DNA of 64,000 nt, taken from contig JAIVFI010000014.1 in the NCBI GenBank assembly GCA_025558095.1, forward strand, positions 558,001 through 622,000, given 5' to 3'. The stretch is from Hyaloraphidium curvatum (taxonomy: Eukaryota; Monoblepharomycota; Hyaloraphidiomycetes; Hyaloraphidiales; Hyaloraphidiaceae). The stretch's first letter is position 1. Every line of letters begins with the position of its first letter. The notes below the pieces were generated by a model that was not told the origin of the DNA, searched no databases, and was given only the letters and a program-made list of their open reading frames with translations. Positions 35,223 through 45,953 of the stretch are shown here, piece by piece. The translations under genes and the position numbers were made by a program.

Positions 35223-36263
35223 ATGCCGTCCGCTGCGTCGGCGCGGCTGCCGCCGGAAGTGGTTGCTGGGACCATCATCTCCCACGACGACGACCACGTA
35301 TACCTGAGGAAGCCTGTGGGGCTGCCTGTCTTCCCGGCATCGGGCTCAAACGCCCCCACTCTTGTCGATGCCTACGGAGCCGCATTGCGCACCGTAGCTG
35401 CACGTTCGTCATTTTCGGAACGCGTTCTGTCTGAGTCGTGGCCTGCCGGCTTCGAACTCGGGATAGCGCACCGCTTGGACACGATGACCTCGGGCGTCGT
35501 TGTTGCTGCGCGCACCCTGGCGGGACTGCTGGCCCTGCGATCCCAATTTGCCGCGAAGGAGATCCGCAAGTTCTATCTCTTTCGCTCGGCGGCGCACCGG
35601 CCGTACTGGCCGAACGGACAACGTGTGTGTGCCCTCCCGATTGCTCATCACAAGACCGACAAGAGGAAGATGGTTGTTGGCTTACCCCCGCTCGCGGATC
35701 CTTCCGTGCCGGACCGACGACCGGACATTCCCCATAAGGGGCGTTGGCATCCGGCCTACACCATATTCCGGCCGTTGCCGCCGACGTCGCCGATCCTTCC
35801 GAGTCTCCTGCCGGACAAAGCGGGCGCCAACCGCGTTCTTGCCGATCCCCTGCTGGTTCAGTCGGTCAGAGCCCACCAACGGCGAGCGGAAGATGATGCT
35901 GAGAAGGCAAAGAGGCGGAAACCAGGCGTCGAGTTCGACGGCCCGGCCTTTTTGAAGACTGCGCTGGCGTCGGTGAACTTTGACCGCTTCGAAGGCTTCT
36001 ACACGGCGGAAATGCGGACTGGCGTCACCCACCAGCTGCGTGTTCACGCTCTGGCTTGCGGGATTCCGATCATGGGCGACACCCTCTACGATCCCGACGT
36101 CAGACGGGCAAAGATGGCGGGCGTGACTGCGGCTACCAAGGAGTTTCTGCTCCACTGCTACCAGATGCAGGGGCCGGAAGGCAGCTGGTCGACCCCGTTG
36201 CTGCCTCTCGTCGACGATCTTCGGTTGCCGCCGGACGTGACGACGAAGGGGAACGATGACTAG
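35223..36263 (+). CDS. RluA-type RNA pseudouridine synthase
   Basis: A single-exon, 346-residue protein. The catalytic motif is GIAHRLDTMTSGVVVAART, with the invariant Asp in HRLD. The typical preceding strand VYLRKPVGLPVF and the C-terminal RTGVTHQLRVHALACGIPIMGDTLY are RluA-family signatures. An insertion of about 90 residues rich in Pro/Arg/Lys sits between the catalytic core strands (PPLADPSVPDRRPD to KRRKPGVEFDG). No S4 domain is present. It isomerises uridines in rRNA, tRNA or mRNA; the target is not predictable. Confidence 0.9.
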   Translation: MPSAASARLPPEVVAGTIISHDDDHVYLRKPVGLPVFPASGSNAPTLVDAYGAALRTVAARSSFSERVLSESWPAGFELGIAHRLDTMTSGVVVAARTLAGLLALRSQFAAKEIRKFYLFRSAAHRPYWPNGQRVCALPIAHHKTDKRKMVVGLPPLADPSVPDRRPDIPHKGRWHPAYTIFRPLPPTSPILPSLLPDKAGANRVLADPLLVQSVRAHQRRAEDDAEKAKRRKPGVEFDGPAFLKTALASVNFDRFEGFYTAEMRTGVTHQLRVHALACGIPIMGDTLYDPDVRRAKMAGVTAATKEFLLHCYQMQGPEGSWSTPLLPLVDDLRLPPDVTTKGNDD

Positions 36264-36326
36264 CCATGGCCGTTGTAGTAAACAGACAAACAACGTTTCA
36301 CCTGCCGCCCCGCTGGCGAAGTCTCG

Positions 36327-37475
36327 ATGTCCCGGTCGGAGCCTTCAAACGCCACCGATTCGTCTGAGGAGCTTTCCTCGCTTGCAGATTCGGACGATGG
36401 CAGCGAATCGGAGACGCACTCCCGTCCCTGGCCCGATGGACCGGCGGTCCCCGCCACGGCCATTACCTCTCTCCTCCAGGAATGCGCTCTGTCAGTACGG
36501 GCCCTTCTCTCGGCAGCACCACCATCGCATCTCTCCCGGCCACCCTCGCCGCTTGAGTTCATGAGACTGGTTCATGCGGGGCGTCCGGCCGTTATCCACG
36601 GAGTGCTCGCCCAGCCCGGGTGGGAGCGCGTCCCGGAACTGGAGCTCCGGTCGACGTGGACGCGCTTGCTGGCCGGCAACAGCAAGCAGGGCAAAGTGCA
36701 AGTTAGCGTGACCCCGGACGGACGTGCCGACAGCCTGTGCGGGACGCTTTTTGCCTTGCCGAAGGAGGAGGACATGGACGTCGGCGCCGCGCTCGATGCG
36801 ATCGCCGACATGGCTCGTCCCCTGCGTCCAGGGGAACAGCGGACCGAGATTCGCTATATCCAGTCCCAGGATAACAACCTGCACGGCGATTTCGCCCCTT
36901 TTCTCGGCGTCGTCGTTCCTCCGACCCTGGACTTTGCGGAGGAGGCGCTCGCCCGACCTCCGGACGCCGCAAATCTGTGGCTCGGGGCGCAAGTGAGCAC
37001 GACTAGCCTTCACAAGGATCCGTACGACAACGTTTACGTCGTGCTGCGGGGAAGGAAACAGTTTACTCTCCTGCCGCCGCTTACTTGGATTCCAGAAACC
37101 GACGCCGACGTTGCGCGATGGGACTTGGATGGCGCAGAATGGAAGCTCCGCTCTGAAGAGCCAAGGGTCACTGTTCCTTGGGCAACCGTTGACTTCGATT
37201 CTCCTGAGTCTCTCAGGCGCTACCCTTGGTTGAAGCCGATGAGGGTCACGATCGGCCCCGGCGAAGCCCTTTACCTTCCTTCGCAGTGGTGGCATGCCGT
37301 GAGCCAGGTGTCTCCGGAGGACGAACCGGATGCGCCGCCTCCGGACCCGGAACGGATCGCTGGAACACTGGCTGTGAACTTCTGGTTTGACATGGAATAT
37401 GGTTTGCAGTACGAGTCTCTGCGACTTGTGGAGAACCTTAGCCGGTTGGTCAGGGAGGCTGTAACTACTGACTAG
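36327..37475 (+). CDS. JmjC-domain hydroxylase, JMJD7-like
   Basis: A single-exon, 382-residue protein. After an acidic Ser-rich N-terminus it shows the JMJD7-type layout: FMRLVHAGRPAVIHGVLAQPGW, then IRYIQSQDNNL, then NLWLGAQVSTTSLHKDPYDN, where H and D of HKD are iron ligands. YVVLRGRKQFTLLPP follows, then GEALYLPSQWWHAVSQ with the distal His, and a final NFWFDMEYG. The family is Fe(II)/2-oxoglutarate dependent; human JMJD7 hydroxylates a lysine of the DRG GTPases. It starts 63 bases after the pseudouridine synthase stop on the same strand. Confidence 0.9.
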   Translation: MSRSEPSNATDSSEELSSLADSDDGSESETHSRPWPDGPAVPATAITSLLQECALSVRALLSAAPPSHLSRPPSPLEFMRLVHAGRPAVIHGVLAQPGWERVPELELRSTWTRLLAGNSKQGKVQVSVTPDGRADSLCGTLFALPKEEDMDVGAALDAIADMARPLRPGEQRTEIRYIQSQDNNLHGDFAPFLGVVVPPTLDFAEEALARPPDAANLWLGAQVSTTSLHKDPYDNVYVVLRGRKQFTLLPPLTWIPETDADVARWDLDGAEWKLRSEEPRVTVPWATVDFDSPESLRRYPWLKPMRVTIGPGEALYLPSQWWHAVSQVSPEDEPDAPPPDPERIAGTLAVNFWFDMEYGLQYESLRLVENLSRLVREAVTTD

Positions 37476-37754
37476 AAGACCTTTGTTCCCCGCACGCACT
37501 CTATGTACACAAGCAAGACGACCAAGGATCGGCAAAGCCAGCACGCACGCCGTCCAACAAACCCCACCCACTTCCGTTCTTTCCCGACTTGTGCCGCAAC
37601 TGTTGTGCTTACGCCGCCGGGTTCTCCTCGACAATGAAGTCAACTCCTTCCTGCAATCACGAGCGACAAAGTTAGTGGCCAGTCATTGGAAAGTGCCGAA
37701 CGGCCACGTACCCTGAGGTCAAGAGTGATCATGAAGCTGGAAGAAGATCTCGGT

Positions 37755-40344
37755 CAGTCAAACGTCACAGCACATTTGAAGCCCGCAACGTACCCGTAGC
37801 GTCCCTCGCGCTTCGTGGGGTCCTCGTTCCACACGCCCCACTGTCGGAAAAGGTAAGCACGGAGTCAAGCACATCAGAAGCGTGCTCCGAACCTTGCGCG
37901 GCTCGTTCTCGAGCACCAGGTTGAACTTGAACCTCCGGACCAACGTCGAGATGAACACCACGGCCTCCTGCGTCGCCACTGTAAAGCGAACGTGTTGGCA
38001 ATCATTCACGTTGGCTGTTCGGCGAACTCACTGTTCATGCCCAGGCAGATGCGCGGACCGCAGTTGAACACCGGCCACTTGAACTGGTTCTCTTTGGCCA
38101 GGTTGCCCTTCTCGTCGAACCAGCGCTCCGGCTTGAACTCCTCGCAGTCCGGGCCCCAGACGGCAGGCGAGTGACCCATGACTGGTTTGGTCAAGGTCAG
38201 AAGGCGGAGCAATCAAGTGCCGTTCCGAGCAGGACCCACCGTACGAGGACCACATGACACGCTGGCCAGCGTACACCTTCGTGCCGGTGCCGGGAAGGAC
38301 CGTGTCCTGCAGCGACAACTTCTGGGAGTTGGGAACGTTCGGGTGGATGCGGAGGGTCTCGTTGAAGACGGCCTGGCGATCACGTGAGAAGAAGCGCGGG
38401 TAAAGCTAAGTCCGTGCACGTACGGTCGCGTACTTGAGGTCCTTGAGCTTCTCGTAGCTGGCCTTTCCGGTAGGTCCGCAGACGGCGATGGCCTCCTCGC
38501 GGAGCTTCTTGTACACCTCGGGCCGCTGAGCAATCTCCCAGAATGCCCACTGTAATGGATGGGATGCGATCAAATAACTGTTCTTCTAACAAAGTCAATG
38601 CGATCACAACTTACGCTGAGGGTCTGTGCGGTGGTGTCCCTACCGGCGATGACTGCGAAAAACGAATCAGTCTTTCTCAACGGGAGCAGCCGACAAAAAC
38701 GCACGGAAGTTCATGACTGAAAGGAAACGGGGTTGGAGGTTAACGGCGCAAAGCCAGGCAGAACACGGCGATCGCGACCCACCGATGTCCCTGAGCTCCT
38801 TGAAGCTGAGATCGCGGCCGGCTTCCGCAGCATGACCGATAAAGAAATCGAGCAAATCCGACGACAGGGCATTCGGGTTGCTCGGGTCCCCGGCCTTCTC
38901 GGTGGGCTGCGCACCCTTGGCGGCGCGCGCCTTCTTCTTCTCCTCGATCACCTTGGCAGCAAAGCCGTCCAGCACGTCGATCGCCTTCTTCATCGCCGGG
39001 CCCTTGCCGTCGTAACCCTCGGTCCACTCCCAGAACGGGTTGAAGCCGCGCTGGAGGGTGAGCGAGTTGGCCGAGTCGAAAGCTACCATGAAGTCCTGGT
39101 CCTCGAGTGTGAAGCGCTTGTACGGCTTCCCGTCCTCCTGGCTCGTGCAGTCGATGATGCGGGAAGGGGCGGAAATGCAGCCGACGTCGCGGCCCATTGC
39201 GAGGCGGCACTGGAGGGCGGCACAGGTCAGGTGGTGCAACGACGGCGGGAGGCGTTCAACTCACGAACGAGTCCATCGTGCACCGGTAAAGGAGATCCTG
39301 GAGATCAAGGACGTACTTGTTCTTGGCGCAGGTCGAGAGGAGCTCGGACAGGTGCTCGCATTCCTCGAGGAAGTCGATCGTGAAGCGGTCCTGAAACACG
39401 AGTTAAACATCAGAAACCATTGCACGAGTCGACAGCGTCTTCGCACCCTGAAGTTCCTGTTGAGGGTAAGGGGCGTTAGCTCCGTCAAGTTGGACAACCG
39501 AAAACACCCTACCTGACGTTGAAGACTATGCGTGGTGAATGGAGCAAGACGGGACGATCAGCAGCGATAAAGAGAGCCAAAATCGCAACGCACTGTTCGA
39601 GGCCGTCTTGCGCGCATCCTTCCATGCGTCGCCGTCGCTGGCAAAGATTCCGTGGCCTTCATCGACAGGCGCGTCAGATCGCTGCGAAAGAACGAGCTTG
39701 GAACCAACCGAAAAAGTCGCGCGTGGCAAGCTGGTCCCTGCCGCCGGTGCCCTTCACGAAGTTCCACGGATCCTTCATCACCCATTCGACGTCCTGGACG
39801 TTGAAGGTGAAGATCGCGTCGTTCACGCCCTGGGTGGGGCCGATGAAGGTCTGACGGAAGACGGGGCCTGCGATGGAGAACTGCATCAGCCTTCTGCCTT
39901 TGTCGGCTCGAAAGAGCCGCGGGAAACGGGTCTCCGAGTCGCCTCCGCCCTTGCGCTCCGCACCGTGGGAGACACGTATCTCCGGGCCGCCAAGCCACTC
40001 CCGCACTTCCAGCGCGGTCGGAATAGTGCTCCAGATGGAACCAGCCGCGCAGACCCGGTGCGGCCACCCGCCGAAGCGTGGCCGACGCCGGTGGCAAGGT
40101 GCCCTTCCGCCCGCCTCGGCTACCCACCGAGCTTCTTGTGGAACTCCAGCTGGCGCTCCAGCCGGCGGCGGGCCGCGCGGCGCACGGCGTTGTTGTGGCC
40201 GACGAGCGGCTCGCAGTCGGGGGCCAGCGGGACGTCGGTGCGCCAGCGCGAGAAGATGGCCGTGTCCTTCCAGCGGTAGAAGCGCGCGTAGGCGTAGAAC
40301 AGCGCCAGGGCGCCGCCCAGCGCGAGTAGCACGGTGCCGAACAT
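37755..40344 (-). CDS. cytochrome P450, CYP86/CYP704-like clan (paralog A)
   Basis: Multi-exon minus-strand gene running from the ATG at 40344 (membrane anchor MFGTVLLALGGALALFYAYA) to the stop at 37755. Segments in order: DGDAWKDARKTASN, YKRFTLEDQDFMVAFDSANS, the I-helix VMNFLIAGRDTTAQTLSW, the K-helix AVFNETLR, FKPERW and the haem loop WPVFNCGPRICLGMN with the cysteine ligand. The last exon encodes WGVWNEDPTKREGRYGY. The AGRDTTA I-helix and haem loop are like fatty-acid omega-hydroxylases of the CYP86 clan. VMNFL depends on a 12-base exon (38705-38716), also present in the neighbour at 41110. It is expected on the ER membrane. The 5' exon joins were not all resolved. Confidence 0.86.
38705..38716 (-). 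other. 12-base exon of P450 paralog A
   Basis: The exon TCATGAACTTCC is flanked by an AG acceptor and a GT donor. Joined to a preceding phase-1 G and a following TC, it encodes V-M-N-F-L immediately before IAGRDTT. The same exon at the same phase occurs in the paralog at 42199-42210 with one base difference. Confidence 0.8.
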
Positions 40345-41109
40345 CGCCGTCGCGTGGGCCTGCAGGGGCAGCTGCCGGGGCGGGCGGGAGGCAGAGGGGC
40401 GAGTGAGCGGAGGGACTGAGGTGCCGCCGGGCGGGCGGATACAGCAGAGGCTTCCAACGGAATCGTCTCCCGTCTCCCATCAATCAGAACTACAGCAATC
40501 GCTTGCTCGAGACGCATATGAACAGCTGCTTCCTTTTATTGAGGCACTGGTGTCGTCCAGCAGCGCGCACGGATGCCCTCATCGCATCGTCGGGGCAAGA
40601 TCGACATCATTCATCCCGGCAGAGAAGAGCCATAGAGCCGGCGGCCAGGTCGCTTGGAACCAATCCGTCCTCTTGGAACGTACATCCACGTTCACTTCTC
40701 AGTCCTCGTGACGCGTGACGCGGCCAACGCCGAATGAGCAACCACGGAAAAACGGCTTGCGCCACTTGCCCGCTACCCGCCCGCGAGTCAGTCGCCGCTA
40801 CGCGATTCTGCCGCCTCAGGGCTCCCGGCAGAACAGCACTGGGCGCGTCGGTCTCGCGCGTTCTTTGACGGCCGTACTTTCTCCCTAGTCACGGCGCCAG
40901 CAGCGGTCTCGCCTCGGACTGCGCGGAGCTTCCCGTTCGCCGCGTGAACCTCGCTCCGTTTCTGCGAACAGCGCCCTGGTGCCTGCTTTCCCTGGACACT
41001 CTTGGTTGGGACTGGTCTCGGCTTTGATTCCGGCTCTTGGCCCGCCAACTCCGCCCTAGTGCCTGCCCGTCTCTGCCCATCTGCAGGCACTGTCGACTTG
41101 TTCGCAACG
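40345..41109. other. shared divergent promoter region of two P450 genes
   Basis: 765 bases between the two head-to-head P450 start codons. No ORF with domain character was found. The position suggests a bidirectional regulatory region; no palindrome or known operator was identified by eye. Confidence 0.5.
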
Positions 41110-43104
41110 ATGCTCGCCCTGGCGCTCTCTTCAGCCCCGGTGCTAGCTGTCGCTGTTGTCTTGCTCATTGCAAGCCTCGCCTTCGTCTACCCGAAGACCG
41201 TACTCTTTTCTCGGATCAGGAACGACGTTCCGGTGGCCGACGGCGGTTTACCGCTTGTGGGTCACCAGTTCGCCCTCGGCCGGAACGTCAAGCGCCGCCT
41301 TGAGCGGCTGGTGGATGTAGCAACCAAGTACGGCGAGGTTGTTCGGACCACCATCTTCTCCCCCGTCATGGGAATCATCGAGCTGTACTTCTGCACCAAC
41401 CTGGCCGACGTCGAGTTCATCTACCGCAACCCGGATCTCTTCATCAAGGGACAGAGCGCCTCGAACATTGCCCGCCAACTTCTCGGTTACGGAATCTTTG
41501 TTTCGGACGGGCACGAGTGGCGCGTGCAGCGCAAGACGGCCTCCAACGTGTGTGGGTATTGCATGAGCTCCATCATCCCGATGCCCACAAAGGACTGATT
41601 TCGCTTCCAGTCAACCTCCGGAACTTCCGCGACACTTTCCAGCAAATCTTCATGGCCGAATCGAAGGACCTGTGCGGGCACTTGGGTGCCGCTGCGGACC
41701 GTGGCCTCGTCATCGACATCCAGGACCTGCTCCTCCGCGGCACGCTTGAGTCCTTCGCGCAGCTTGCAATGGGACTGAAAGTGCACGCTTTGGACGGGCC
41801 GTTCGCGGTGCAGGAATCCCGAGACGCGAAGGGAGATTTGCAGAAGAAGTACACGCTGCCGATCGTGGAATACCTCGAGGCCTTCGATCTCGCCAACGCC
41901 ATCACCGCTTCCCGCGGCCCCAACCCCTTCTGGAGGTACACGGAGCGCTGGAACGGTACCAAGGAGAAAATGGAGTGGGCCATTGGTGTCCTCGACGCAT
42001 TCGCGCAAAAGGTGATCACCGCCAAGAGGAAGAGCGGCAAAGCCCCTCCCGAGGGCAAGGGAGATATTTTGGACCTCTTTCTCGCGCTCAGGAAGGAGGA
42101 CGGAAGCGAATGGACTGACATCGAGCTGAGGGACATTGGTGGGTTGCCAGCCGGACCTTGATCGTCGCGGTTCTAATCGGCTGATCGTCCTGCAACAGTT
42201 ATGAACTTCCGTACGTCGCACCCACGTCAGTATAATGAGAGTATGGAAACTGACTCGTCGTGCTTTTCAGTCATTGCCGGCAGGGACACTACGGCGCAGA
42301 CGCTCAGCTGGCTGTTCTGGGAGCTCTCGCGCAACCCCCAGGTGGAAAAGAAGCTGCGAGAGGAGATCATTGCGGTCGTTGGCAAGACGGGCGACATTAC
42401 CTACGATCAGACCAAGGAGATGAAGTATGCTAACGTAAGTCGCTGCCGAACTCGCTGGCATCGCGAGCTGACCATCTTTTGTCAGGCCGTCTTCAACGAG
42501 ACCCTTCGCCTCCACGGTAAGCTCGCGCCCTCCCCAGTCTGAAGCTCTTTCTTACCCCTTTCTCAGCCAACGTGCCCGCGCAAGCCCGCCGCGCGGCCGA
42601 AGACTGCGTACTCCCCGGCACCGGCACACCCATCTACAAGGGCAACGCAGTGCAGGTTTCCTCGTACGCCATGGGCTACCTCGAGCGGATCTGGGGCCCC
42701 GACGCCAAGACCTTCCGCCCCGAGCGCTGGATCGACGAGAAGGGCAGCCTGATCAAGGAGAACCAGTTCAAGTGGTGGGTTACGGCACGTATTGCCGCCC
42801 GGACGCTGCTGATCCACTTCTTCCTAGGCCCGTGTTCAACGCGGGACCGCGGATCTGCCTCGGGATGAACATGGCGACGCAGGAGGGCATCATCTTCCTC
42901 GCCGCCATCCTGCGCGAGTTCACGTTCAACGTCGTCAACGAGGACAAGCCGTCCAAGTGGGGCTCGCCCGAGACCCGCGAGGGCCGCTACGTGCTCGCTC
43001 TGGTGGGTCCACTCCCTGGAAGCGCCGGCCGACCATTGCTGATCTCGGATTTTCAGTCCCTCGGTCTCCGGGACGGGCTCGAGGCGACCGTGTCGAGGGT
43101 TTGA
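41110..43104 (+). CDS. cytochrome P450, CYP86/CYP704-like clan (paralog B)
   Basis: Eight phase-consistent exons give 535 residues: 41110-41551, 41611-42138, 42199-42210, 42271-42434, 42486-42516, 42567-42774, 42828-43002, 43057-43104. The N-terminal anchor (VLAVAVVLLIASLAFVYP) precedes RNDVPVADGGLPLVGHQ. Then come DGHEWRVQRKTASNVF, the I-helix VMNFLIAGRDTTAQTLSW, the K-helix AVFNETLRLH, FRPERWIDEKG and the haem loop PVFNAGPRICLGMNMATQEG. This layout is that of fatty-acid or alkane omega-hydroxylase-like P450s acting on the ER. It is a clear paralog of the divergent neighbour. The TGA lies inside the first copy of the minisatellite that follows. Confidence 0.9.
42199..42210 (+). other. 12-base exon of P450 paralog B
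   Basis: The exon TTATGAACTTCC lies between two 60-base GT-AG introns (42139-42198 and 42211-42270). It encodes the V-M-N-F-L junction of the I-helix and is phase 1 on both sides, identical in position and phase to the tiny exon of the neighbouring paralog. Confidence 0.85.
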
Positions 43105-43196
43105 AGTACACTCAGGGAAGCGACCCTTTCGAGGGTCTAAAGGACTCGAGGGTCTGAAGGACTCGAGGGTCTGAAGGACTCGAGGGTCTGGAGGAC
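43093..43196 (+). repeat. 17-base tandem repeat overlapping the P450 stop codon
   Basis: Four contiguous 17-base units TCGAGGGTCTGAAGGAC (first with TAA, last with TGG at the same place) occupy 43129-43145, 43146-43162, 43163-43179 and 43180-43196. A diverged fifth copy, TCGAGGGTTTGAAGTAC, is at 43093-43109 and contains the P450 stop codon. The array therefore seems to have grown from the 3' end of the gene. Confidence 0.9.
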
Positions 43197-43419
43197 CTGT
43201 TGTGTAGCCCGATGACCTCCCGAGTACGCAGCCGGAATTCCGGAATCCAGGCATTGTAGATATTGCAAGTAACTTGTAGATGCGTGTCGATCTTGTGGAA
43301 CAAAGTGCAATCTTGTCGATCGGTGCGCGCGCGGTGCATGGCGGCGCGAGTGATCGGGCGGAGGATCGACGCGTTGCAATCTTTCCGCGCATCGCGCCCG
43401 GCAGACCGCTCTTGCCATC

Positions 43420-44436
43420 ATGGCCTCCGGCAGCGTCATCCGCCCGAGTCCCGACGCCTCCTTCACCACCGTGAAGGCCGGCCCGTCGGGCTTGAACACG
43501 TACATTTCGCCCAAAATCGACATCCTCCACGGGCACCTCGCGACCCCCCAAGGACATCGCATCTACGTGCAAGTGGTCAATCCTTCGGGCAGGAAGGCAC
43601 CGGTGCTCATCCTCCACGGCGGCCCGGGGATGGCATCGTACTACTGCGAGCCGATGGCCCGGCTCTGCGAGGACAACCGGCCGGTGGTGCTGTACGACCA
43701 GCTCGGGTGCGGGCGGAGCGACCTCGGCCCCGCCGACAGGTCGCTCTACACGATTGACTACTACGTCGAGGAGGTGGACGTCGTCCGGCGCGGGCTGGGG
43801 ATCGGGAGCTCCCCGATCCACCTTCTCGGGCAGAGCTGGGGCACCCTCGTCGCGGTGGCGTACCTCACCAAGCCCGAGAAACCCCCGGGCATCGTCTCGG
43901 TGGTCCTCTGCGCGCCGTGCATCAGCACCCGCGAGTGGGGCGGCGGGATCCGCGCGGAGCTGTTCCCGAAGCTGCCCGCGGACGTGCGCGAGACCATCCT
44001 GGACTGCGAGGCCAGGGGGGACTACTCATCCGAGGCGTGGATGGCGGCCGTGGGGGTGTTTTACGAGCGGCACGTGTGCAGGCTCAGGCCGTGGCCCAAG
44101 TGCGTGACCGAGAGCACTGCCGCGGGCGATTCGAGCCCCGTTTACGGCTACATGTGGGGACCTTCGGAGTTCACCTACACGGGGACCTTGAAGGACGTAG
44201 ACCTCGCGACGCCCGAGGTCCTTGGCAGCCTCGGGGACGTGCCGACGCTCTGGACCTGCGGGGAGGAGGACGAGTGCCGGCCGAGCTCGATGGCGCGGCT
44301 GAAGGAGATGAAGGGCGGTGCGAGGGACAGGATGCACGTGTTCCCGGGGGCCTCGCACTTCCACCACATTGAACGCGAGGACTCCTTCGTCGAGGTGGTG
44401 GGTGGCTTCATCGCCGAGGTCGAGGGCAGCGAGTAG
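43420..44436 (+). CDS. proline iminopeptidase-like alpha/beta hydrolase (S33 family)
   Basis: A single-exon, 338-residue protein. The oxyanion region APVLILHGGPGMASYYCEPM and YDQLGCGRSD, the nucleophile elbow LLGQSWGTLVAVAY (Ser), the late acid TCGEEDECRPSS (Asp or Glu) and the C-terminal FPGASHFHHIE (His) make a complete catalytic triad. HGGPG and GQSWG are hallmarks of prolyl aminopeptidase-type hydrolases, although many such fungal proteins act on amides or lactones. No signal peptide is seen, so it is probably cytosolic. Confidence 0.87.
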   Translation: MASGSVIRPSPDASFTTVKAGPSGLNTYISPKIDILHGHLATPQGHRIYVQVVNPSGRKAPVLILHGGPGMASYYCEPMARLCEDNRPVVLYDQLGCGRSDLGPADRSLYTIDYYVEEVDVVRRGLGIGSSPIHLLGQSWGTLVAVAYLTKPEKPPGIVSVVLCAPCISTREWGGGIRAELFPKLPADVRETILDCEARGDYSSEAWMAAVGVFYERHVCRLRPWPKCVTESTAAGDSSPVYGYMWGPSEFTYTGTLKDVDLATPEVLGSLGDVPTLWTCGEEDECRPSSMARLKEMKGGARDRMHVFPGASHFHHIEREDSFVEVVGGFIAEVEGSE

Positions 44437-44638
44437 GAGCATCCACTTTGACCTCGGGCGCGATAGAGATGACGTGGAAAGGATGGGAATCTAATTCCCG
44501 CGGTCCCTCGCCCCGTCAGCGGCCTACCACGATTTGGCGATCTGAGGTTGCCGCACAGCTCGATCGTCGCATTGGGGCGCCGCACTGCCTCAGCACACGC
44601 GGATCCAAACACTCCCCATATTCCGGCGATTCACAGCG

Positions 44639-45262
44639 ATGCCGCCCTCTCCGGCCCTCCTCCTGGGCCTCTCCATCGCCTTCCTTGCCCTCGCTTTGCC
44701 CTCCCCGGCCACGGCCTCCCCGTCCCCCCTCCTGGCCGCCCGCCAAGCTCCCCCGGTCTGCGGCAACGCGGCGGTGTACGAGGCCGCACGCCGCGTGGGG
44801 TGCTTCCGCGTCGACACGGCGTTCCCGGATCCGGACTGCGTGTGCGTGAATGCGACGTTTTTGGAGACTCTGGGGACCTTCTGTGGGTTGCCGCCCGGGG
44901 AAGTGGAGCGAAGTGGGAACTGAACCTGTCCCTTTGCAGGTCCGGCGGGGTCGGAGCCCATCGTTTACTGGACCGACCTGTGCAAGCCTTATAATTCGTC
45001 GGCGTCGGCGAGCCGGACGGCCACGGGGGTGTCCGCGACGACCAGGTCGACCTCGGCGGGGGTGGCAACCACTGCGGCAGCCACGACGGCGGCGCGGACG
45101 TCTTCCGAGACCCTGACGGTGCGCGCGACGTCGTCGGGGCCGGCTTCGACGGCGTCGACGAGGACGACGACCACGGGCGTGCCGTCCAAGGCGGAGGGCG
45201 CGGGGCCGGGTCGGCCGCTGGTGGCGGCGCTCCTCGCGGGCCTGGCCTGCCTGGCGCTGTGA
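44639..45262 (+). CDS. secreted CFEM-like Cys-rich protein with Ser/Thr stalk and GPI-type C-terminus
   Basis: Two exons (44639-44882 and 44940-45262, 57-base intron) give 188 residues. A signal peptide (LLLGLSIAFLALALPSPATA) is followed by a Cys-rich domain with VCGNAAVYEAARRVGC, FPDPDCVCVNATFLETLGTFC and DLC. The spacing resembles CFEM (the D.CVCVN...F pattern) but only six cysteines are visible instead of eight. A Thr/Ser/Ala-rich stalk of about 70 residues and a final hydrophobic stretch (RPLVAALLAGLACLAL) predict a GPI anchor on the cell wall or plasma membrane. The CFEM assignment is tentative. Confidence 0.7.
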
Positions 45263-45953
45263 ACCTGGACGATCTGGAACATTGATATTGCTATGTCGCG
45301 GCGTCGCAGCATTCGCGCCGCTGAACTTTGATCCATGTATGAAGATACCGGACAACAATATACCTGTGCTCAATCTGGTTTCCAGAGGTCCATCAGGAGC
45401 TTCTTTGCTTGGATCTGTGCCGAAGTCTTCGTGCGGTCCAAGCACACGATCTGCCGCTTGGCGCCCCTTTGCTGATCCCAACCCTCTGGCGGAGCGGTGG
45501 CTTCGTGCGACCGACGGCGCAGAAACCCGGTTCTGGAACAGATCTGGAGCCGATCCCATCGGTCTTCCAAAATCCAGCTATCTCCGAGGGGCAGAGGTGC
45601 CAACGGAACGGCGTTCCCGCCTGTGGGTTCGCCGCGTTCGATTCGAACTCGCCGCTTGCACTCGGGGGACCCCGCTGACCTGTGCGGTGGACCAGTCAGT
45701 CGGACCGCCCACTCACCCACCGCCGGCCCACGCCGGCGCCCCCAGGCTCATCGGCCCCAACCCCGCGTTTGCTCCGTCGCGCGCACGGTGCCGCGTCCGG
45801 CGGGCCGGGCGAGGCGGAGGGGGGCGGGCACAGCAGGCTGCAGTTGCGGGCTCCGGCAGCGCGCTTAGGCGGCCCGCGGGGAGTTAGGGGCCGGTTAAGG
45901 CCGGCCTAAGGAAGACGGCGGGTGTTGCGGGCGCGGAGCGGGGCGCGGCGGGC
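45263..45953. other. intergenic, 0.7 kb
   Basis: Spacer between the CFEM-like gene and the Cid1-like gene. A GTTCGATTC stretch near 45637 is reminiscent of a tRNA B-box, but no cloverleaf can be built around it. No gene is called. Confidence 0.4.

Noticed and set aside
45630-45660. tRNA B-box-like GTTCGATTC
   Set aside because: No A-box at the right distance and no cloverleaf can be drawn.
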